Of a stretch of DNA of 64,000 nucleotides, positions 59,801 through 64,000 are shown one piece after another. Made by a program: the position numbers and the translations under genes. The DNA is from Beroe forskalii (Eukaryota; Ctenophora; Nuda; Beroida; Beroidae): positions 108,868 through 172,867 of the forward strand of contig WFMF01000381.1 in the NCBI GenBank assembly GCA_011033025.1, given 5' to 3'. Position 1 is the first letter of the stretch. Each line of letters begins with the position of its first letter. The notes beneath the pieces were generated by a model. That model made no database searches. It was not told the DNA's origin and saw nothing but the letters and a program-made list of their open reading frames with translations.

Positions 59801-62081
59801 GGCGAAAGGTGTTCACTGCTTCGCTCTCGAGGGTAGAGAGTACCCGCTAGTACACCATAAACCATTACGGTATAGTTTGTTCATTCCACAAGTGTGGAAT
59901 GAGCATTGTGCGCTCAAACCACAGGGGTCCACGTGAAGACTAAGCAAAATCCTGTTTAAATACGAACCTGAGATGTTTAATCGATAGCTGGAGTCTAATT
60001 GCAGTGAGCTACTATTATCATTTTTTGATTGTCGGTACCTTGACCTTGCATTAGTACTTGGTGTTCAGAGGAAGCAATAACCTCAGTTCACTATGAACAT
60101 TGACATTCACAGCTGTTTAAGTTTTGACGTAAATAATACTTTCACAGAAGCGTTCACTTCATAGGACCTTACTTCAAGTTAACCACAAAGCTGATCTCGG
60201 GTAGGCAATCTGTTGAGTGTCTGTACTTCCGCTTAGATGTGTGCATATAATTCGTTTGTTATTCGGGAAGCACCAAGATTAAATATTTAAATTTTGTTGC
60301 ACTAGTTTGGATTTTCATACTATTTTGGCCAAAGTTCCATATTTTCATTGCCTTTTAGAACATATTTCCAGAATAAGTAGAGAACGCCTCGTATACAGTT
60401 ATAATGCTATCATAGTGAGTCATGGAACTGAAAGCCTACTTCATAGCAGCTTTAATCGCAGCTTTGACAGATAATCAGCTTTTTGTAAAAGGTAAGATCT
60501 CTTGAACACTAGTTTAACTGAAATTGTCATTAAAGTTTCAGATCGTGAATGATGAATGAATGAATGAATAAAATTTTTACAGCACAATAATATTTAATAT
60601 ATATATTTTTTCATGATTAATGTATAAAGAAACTTCTCGGTTGTGCTGAGGGAAAGCACTTAGCCAATCATGAAGTCTATGGTATATCGGAGCACACTAT
60701 CTCTTAGATTTAAGAACATACTACTATCTAAGATTTAGAATCATCAACCAAGAATATTAATTCTCTGTTATCAAGCAAATGAAAGATCAAGGAAGCAAAT
60801 AGTAGCATAACAGATCAATAACGTTTCATGGTGGACCAAAATCCAAAATGAAAATCTTGACTCTCCAAGATTAAAGTTCGACATTGAGCAAACAATATTC
60901 TTAATACAGTTTTCAGTCATTGACCCACAAGTTATGGCTGATAATATTCAATCACATGATTCTATTATGGTTCAGATGTCTCTGTACAATGATGCGACAG
61001 AATCTATTGAAAAACTTGATTACATGATATTCTTATTCAACCTAATGGAATCAGAAAGTTCAGGCATTGTCCTGTCATACTTTCTGACGACTAGTAACTT
61101 CTGTGCAGAAAGTGAGCTTTTGAAAAACTTCAAAGAAGGGATTATAACTTTAGATTTCTCCACAGAAGGAATTGCTTCAATAACAAATGGAGGAGATGCA
61201 AACTTCTCAAGTTGTCCAAACTTTCCAGCATGGAGGATCACTGTTGTTCCAAACTATCAATTTTACAAAATTATCATGTAATCAATTAATCAATAGATTC
61301 TGTTGTCGCATCATTGACAGAGAGCCTTCAGTCTACAATATGTGATTGAATATTAAAGGTTTGTACCAAAATTTCAAACCAATGGAGATACCTTTTATCA
61401 TAGTACTCAGAAACGTGTTTCCCAAAAAGGAATCTAATAAAACAGTTAGTTGCTAATGGAAGAAGCCTTCAGTCTACAATACAAAACGCTAAGTAAAGGT
61501 TTGTATAAATTTCAAACCAATAGAGATAGGTATCATAGTACTAATAAAGGAATCTAATAAAACAGTTTTGCTAAGTAAGTGCAACTTAATAAAAGAATAA
61601 AGGAAAAGTGAAAACAGTAAGCACTTCACATTATTAAAAAGGTAAATAAGTGCCAACTTAAACAAGACAGGTGTTATGACAAGGTGCTATGCCAAGGTTT
61701 CATTATGGCAAGGTTTCATTATCATTAATGATTAATATGTATTATCAAGTTTATTGTTCAGAGACAAGTCACAGTCAAAAGGCCTTCACTTGTTTCAAGC
61801 CAACAAACTTGACCAATACATTTTATATTAGCTATTAGTCATGTGTATAAAATTAACCTAGATATCAAGATTTCCAGTTATTTGTTCTTATCATTCCTTA
61901 ATATTGAAGGGATATCTATGCAATTTAGGCATCTATCTACCAGAGTTGAGATCACACTTACCTTGACATGGTCAAATGCCTTTGCTTGTCCACTTCGAGC
62001 TTGCTTCAACTGCTCAATGGCAGAGAGATTTACTCCCCGCTTTTTCCGCTCCCTTTTAGAATAGTCTCGTGATTCTGCCAT
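41878..62081 (-). CDS. POLA1: DNA polymerase alpha catalytic subunit, 14 exons with exons 8-12 duplicated
   Basis: Replicative primer-extending polymerase of the Pol alpha-primase complex. Exons (minus): 61962-62081 (ATG 62081), 59497-59658, 59163-about 59330, 58719-58884, 55984-58470, 55716-55841, 55359-55474, exons 8-12 in two copies (next entries), 42276-42353 and 41878-42040 (stop). Predicted about 1400 residues; human is 1462. Exon 5 carries the family-B motifs: [43 protein letters not shown] and [10 protein letters not shown]. Exon 6 begins [14 protein letters not shown]. Exons 11-12 hold two Cys-rich zinc sites (IPCQHC, IQCGSC; KCDDTAC, CNQC). The ends match vertebrate POLA1 in order. 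Exon 5 has one frame switch near 58245, and the exon 3 acceptor is one base off; given an essential gene, base-call error is likely. Intron 8 in both copies uses a GC donor. Two plus-strand genes nest in introns 1 and 7. Confidence 0.96.
42498..44400 (-). CDS. POLA1: POLA1 exons 8A-12A (proximal copy)
   Basis: 44265-44400 ([13 protein letters not shown]), 43989-44069 ([19 protein letters not shown]), 43494-43606 ([12 protein letters not shown]), 42797-42978 (zinc site A) and 42498-42602 (zinc site B). Phases join exon 7 upstream and exon 13 downstream. All are intact, with lengths 136, 81, 113, 182 and 105, identical to copy B. Exon 8A ends ccag before GC donor gcaagt. Confidence 0.93.
43020..43520 (-). 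repeat. Minisatellite grown from the exon 10A donor of POLA1
   Basis: About ten copies of a 45-50-bp unit (aagcaactgaaggcacaatg, ttgcttggtaaccaacctgtt). The unit equals the last 27 bases of exon 10 plus its donor and early intron. Copy B has only two or three units (48830-48965). Confidence 0.9.
44686..46916. mobile_element. Foldback-type element with about 400-bp inverted ends
   Basis: The left arm 44686-45090 is answered by a reverse-complement arm 46510-46916 at roughly 75-80% identity by eye. Both ends read aatcccctaatttctacaaa in their own orientation. The interior has no coding. Copy B (51007-51750) contains only the left arm and adjoining interior. Confidence 0.75.
45425..45900. repeat. 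Direct repeat pair inside POLA1 intron
   Basis: A block around gtaatgtcctgtacgg at 45425-45590 recurs at 45760-45900. The neighbouring 45575-45720 block recurs at 47525-47690. Confidence 0.75.
46885..47200. repeat. About 138-bp tandem repeat, 2.3 copies
   Basis: Unit starts gcacgtgagttcacgcggat and includes gaaattgatatttacacggg. Adjacent to the right arm of the foldback element, whose terminal sequence seeds the unit. Confidence 0.8.
47383..47525. mobile_element. 143-bp hairpin MITE
   Basis: Arms atcaccaccaaaaccgttgg and its reverse complement extend inward imperfectly for about 60 bp each. The right flank matches the unoccupied paralogous sequence near 45580. Confidence 0.75.
48070..48310 (-). 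repeat. Minisatellite grown from the exon 12B donor of POLA1
   Basis: Five to six copies of a 45-48-bp unit (cttacttgtgacactggttg, cagcgtgaagtaagggggag). Each contains the exon 12 end CNQCHK and a gtaagt donor. Copy A has a single unit. Confidence 0.92.
48308..50734 (-). CDS. POLA1: POLA1 exons 8B-12B (distal copy)
   Basis: 50599-50734, 49398-49478, 48931-49043, 48592-48773 and 48308-48412. Exon 9 is identical to 9A. By eye, exon 11 differs at about six sites, all synonymous, and exon 8 at several synonymous sites plus one Lys/Arg. Exon 12B ends in phase 2 and cannot join exon 8A (phase 0), but can join exon 13. The two cassettes are therefore mutually exclusive if both are real. A 779-bp transposon sits directly before exon 9B. 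Confidence 0.92.
49494..50272. mobile_element. MULE-like non-autonomous element, 779 bp, with 9-bp target duplication
   Basis: Ends GGTAACTCGGTAATCTGCCG and its exact reverse complement, flanked by gagaataac at 49485-49493 and 50273-50281. Arms of roughly 300 bp consist of cctggggcaca-type repeats pointing inward in opposite directions; the centre (49810-49975) is unique. Nine-bp duplications with long inverted ends fit Mutator-like elements. The paralogous site in copy A (near 44075) is empty. Confidence 0.9.
51740..52430. repeat. Repeated block with tatgagttcttgatcctca
   Basis: Three copies: 47690-48020 (decayed), 51755-52170 and 52190-52430. Each starts near gtaaattaggcaaaaatatg. A short frame at 52450-52553 and [12 protein letters not shown] near 52120 are too short to call as genes. 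Confidence 0.7.
52904..52927. repeat. (gata)n microsatellite
   Basis: About six perfect tagatagatag units in POLA1 intron 7. Confidence 0.95.
52990..53060. repeat. Imperfect palindrome in POLA1 intron 7
   Basis: ttccgtggtaagctgagtct pairs with aggcccagcttaccacgggg. Short foldback remnant. Confidence 0.6.
53061..54059. other. POLA1 intron 7 upstream of the cathepsin gene
   Basis: AT-rich, no coding. It should hold the cathepsin promoter, but no core element is recognisable. Confidence 0.4.
54060..55040 (+). CDS. Cathepsin-L-like cysteine protease, intronless, nested in POLA1 intron 7
   Basis: Complete 326-residue papain-family (C1A) preproenzyme. Residues 1-16 are a signal peptide ([16 protein letters not shown]). 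The pro-region, to about residue 105, has an I29-like fold ([14 protein letters not shown]). The mature enzyme starts near [14 protein letters not shown]. The catalytic set is complete: the oxyanion Gln and nucleophile Cys in [13 protein letters not shown], His in [11 protein letters not shown] and Asn in [14 protein letters not shown]. The usual GCEGG and SYPYT motifs are present. It acts in lysosomes or digestive secretions. The ATG directly follows a ttttctcgtag acceptor-like sequence, so a 5' UTR intron or trans-splice site is possible. Codon use is GC-richer than the flanks, suggesting high expression. It runs antisense to POLA1, between exons 7 and 8B. Confidence 0.97.
   Translation: MLGALFLGLFALGSCYEVSLDHFTRWAFDHKKFYADETVLALRQAVWLDNAQYVAELNEKHAGHATFTLNHLGDLTHEEYKATLRPIPADTISKATKDMIAAELPPWVNVPASKDWRDSNAVTPVKDQGQCGSCYSFSTSGALEGACAIKTGKLVSLSEQQIMDCSWIYNNFGCEGGMYDRAFYYIMQNGGLDTEASYPYTGQESHKCKFTEKSVGGTVTNFYYVKQEDEDALTTVLAVKGPVSVAINAALRSFQFYETGVYDEPTCDDNLDHAVLAVGYGTENGKDYFLVKNSWGTSWGEAGYIKMRRNAGNQCGIATFPSFPEC
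59690..60421. other. POLA1 intron 1, left part
   Basis: No repeat or coding signal that I can support. Confidence 0.4.
60422..61281 (+). CDS. Two-exon orphan secreted protein nested in POLA1 intron 1
   Basis: Exon 1 is 60422-60491 (ATG, 23 codons plus one base, donor gtaaga). Exon 2 is 60917-61281 (acceptor ttttcag, stop at the end). The phases fit and give 144 residues. The N terminus [19 protein letters not shown] looks like a signal peptide. The body ([20 protein letters not shown] and so on) is soluble-looking, with two Cys near the middle and end and a C-terminal aromatic stretch. I do not recognise the family. It lies antisense to POLA1, as the cathepsin gene does. Support is the leader plus a phase-correct splice to a 120-codon open frame in AT-rich DNA; chance is possible, so confidence is moderate. 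Confidence 0.5.
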
Positions 62082-64000
62082 CAACCTATTAAAAGATTAA
62101 GATCAACAACAACTGTATTTATTCTGCATTTCAGTAATGACAATGAGTGAAATTGAGGAATTGAGAAATTTTAAATCAAATATTTCTAAGGCTTTGACTT
62201 GAAATAAAATCAATTATGCAAATGCTGATCTGTATTGTTGTAAAATATTGAAATATTGTTTCATTGGATTTTGTTTCTTTCATCTTGATTGCATTAACTT
62301 ATATGAAAGAGTTTGAACATTTCCCAAAAAATCAATAGGGGGCAAGGCCAATCTTGAGAAATTTTTGGTGGTAACGAAATTACCAAACCCCAAAAATGGT
62401 AACTTTTGTATATTTGTCTTCATACTTTCAAAGGTTGAAAGGTTAGTTGAAAATAATGTCAAGAGGACAATAAGAATTTTCTTACAGCCCCAGTTTTGAT
62501 GGATTTCTCCCATCCCTGCGCGCAAAACCTTGCGCGGAAAACCTTGCGTGCGCGGCGGAGGGTAGGGTAACATCCTACAACCCCAGTTTGGATGGTTTTC
62601 ACTACAAGAACTAACTTTTCCTCACCTCTCTTGAAGATTTAAAGCATGATAGAATAAACTGAGTACAAAACAATTTTGATACAATACTGGTAAATTAAGA
62701 AAATTTGTTCGAAACTAACTGGTGAAAGCAAAGGTAGAATATAAGTACTGGCCTTATGGGTAAAAATCAAATTTCAAATTATATTTGGTATAAATTCAAG
62801 TCTCAGCATCACATCAAAGCATGATATGCAATTTTGAAGCCATGCACATGAATGGTCTTTATTAAGTCCTTTCAACCTACTTTTTGACCTATTGCTTCTG
62901 ATCTATGAGCATACATATCTGATTTTCTTTGTTATTTTGCTGTTTGAAGGGTTAAGGCATGAATTTTTGCAGTTCAATACGTATATATTGTGAAAAAATA
63001 TTGTTATATTTATTAGCACATATCAGTAAAGACATAACATAACATAAATATTATGGTATTCAACCATCAAAATTCAACGTGATGGTTAAATTCAATTGAA
63101 CATGATTGGATAGTCAAAACTTTTTAAAACCCAAAGAAATTAAAACCATTAAAACAATGTAAAAACAAATGCGTACCTTCATTTCACCAGATGGTTACGT
63201 GCAATTCGACGCGACGTGAAACGACGGCGCGCGGCGCGCGCAAAAGAGGGCTCTGGTTAGAGTTGCCCTTACCAGGACCCTGGTTACGCGCACGGAGTGC
63301 GCGGCGCGGCAAGCGCTAAACACCCCTGGTTAGGGGAAGGTTAGAGCAAGTGCGTATCGCGATCGCGTACGCATGGTCGCGCACAGCGCTGATCCGAGGA
63401 TCAAAGCGCCGCGCAATGCTTGTCCTATTGCTTAATTGCTAAACACGTATATCCCTGTGTTTTGTTTAACAGCCCTATTTTAATACTTAATCGTTTCTTT
63501 CTTTGCAGATCGATGTGTTTTAAAGGATTTATTGTTTAATTGTTGATATATAATCGTTTCTTTCCTTTTATTTTAAAGTTCAGTATGTCATGAGAGGCTG
63601 CAAAACCTATCTATATCATAGCAAATGGTAAAAGTCTGAATATTGTTCAGTCTTCAGTGAGAACTCATAATCGTTAATCATACTACATTTTAATTCAAGC
63701 AGGCTCATTTAACTTATTATATTCACCTTTATTTATTTTTTCATAATTCTGACTTTAGATTGGGGGTACCTTGTGAAGGTATGTTACATTATTTTGAATG
63801 ATGAAGTCAATTAGTTTCTAGTTTTTGCAGACCCATTTGTGTTACATCATTATATTATATTATTTCAATTAAAGGATCCCTCATCTTTATCACAGGCAAT
63901 GAAACAGTAAAACTCTGTAATGAGATGAATGGATGAATATGAATCAAACCCTTTCACACAACCACGCTAATCTACTGACAGTTTCGGAAAATTATTCTGT
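62082..64000. other. POLA1 upstream flank
   Basis: Contains a CG-rich block at 62510-62580 that shares gagggtagggtaacatccta with the interior of the hAT-like element (27594-27613). A second, very CG-rich block with cgcgatcgcg-type palindromes lies at 63200-63420. The rest is AT-rich with no supported gene. Either CG-rich block could be promoter-like or repeat-derived. Confidence 0.4.

Overview
The window is animal nuclear DNA. It has short spliceosomal introns (about 0.1-1 kb), AT-rich intergenic DNA, many tandem repeats and small non-autonomous DNA transposons. Secreted VWD-C8-TIL mucins, a C-terminal cystine knot, kringles and a metazoan-type POLA1 point to an early-branching marine metazoan. 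A ctenophore is plausible because three small genes are nested in introns of larger genes, but this is inference and a sponge or placozoan-grade animal is not excluded.

Layout. (1) 1-9.4 kb: two paralogous gel-forming-mucin-like genes (M1 +, M2 -) face tail to tail. Their Ser/Thr-rich last exons meet in an inverted repeat centred near 4735. (2) 9.9-19.85 kb: gene A (+), a secreted multidomain protein with a cystine knot and a 14-residue Pro/Thr repeat tail. An intronless BTB-BACK gene lies antisense in one of its introns. (3) 19.85-24.3 kb: intergenic DNA with a 22-bp satellite and dispersed repeats. (4) 24.3-26.8 kb: gene D (+), a small secreted protein resembling a free PCSK9 C-terminal module. 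(5) 26.9-30 kb: a kringle gene (-) whose coding sequence is split by a 1.59-kb hAT-like element with a perfect 8-bp target duplication. (6) 32-40.2 kb: tandem genes C1 and C2 (+), related to gene A; C2 ends in a cystine knot. (7) 41.9-62.1 kb: POLA1 (-), reconstructed in 14 exons. Exons 8-12 are present twice. A cathepsin-L-like protease (+) sits in intron 7 and a small orphan secreted protein (+) in intron 1. (8) 62.1-64 kb: POLA1 upstream flank.

The first 40 kb looks like a cluster of extracellular structural glycoprotein genes. VWD/TIL assemblies, Ser/Thr-rich mucin arrays and terminal cystine knots are parts that other mucins use to multimerise and form gels. The arrays share one DNA repeat unit at several loci.

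Two themes run through the window. Many intronic minisatellites are built from the neighbouring exon-intron junction. Several otherwise conserved genes carry single-base frame breaks, including the essential POLA1, so consensus indel error is a live alternative to pseudogenisation. Exon structures were built by hand from splice sites and phase. No alignment or search was run.
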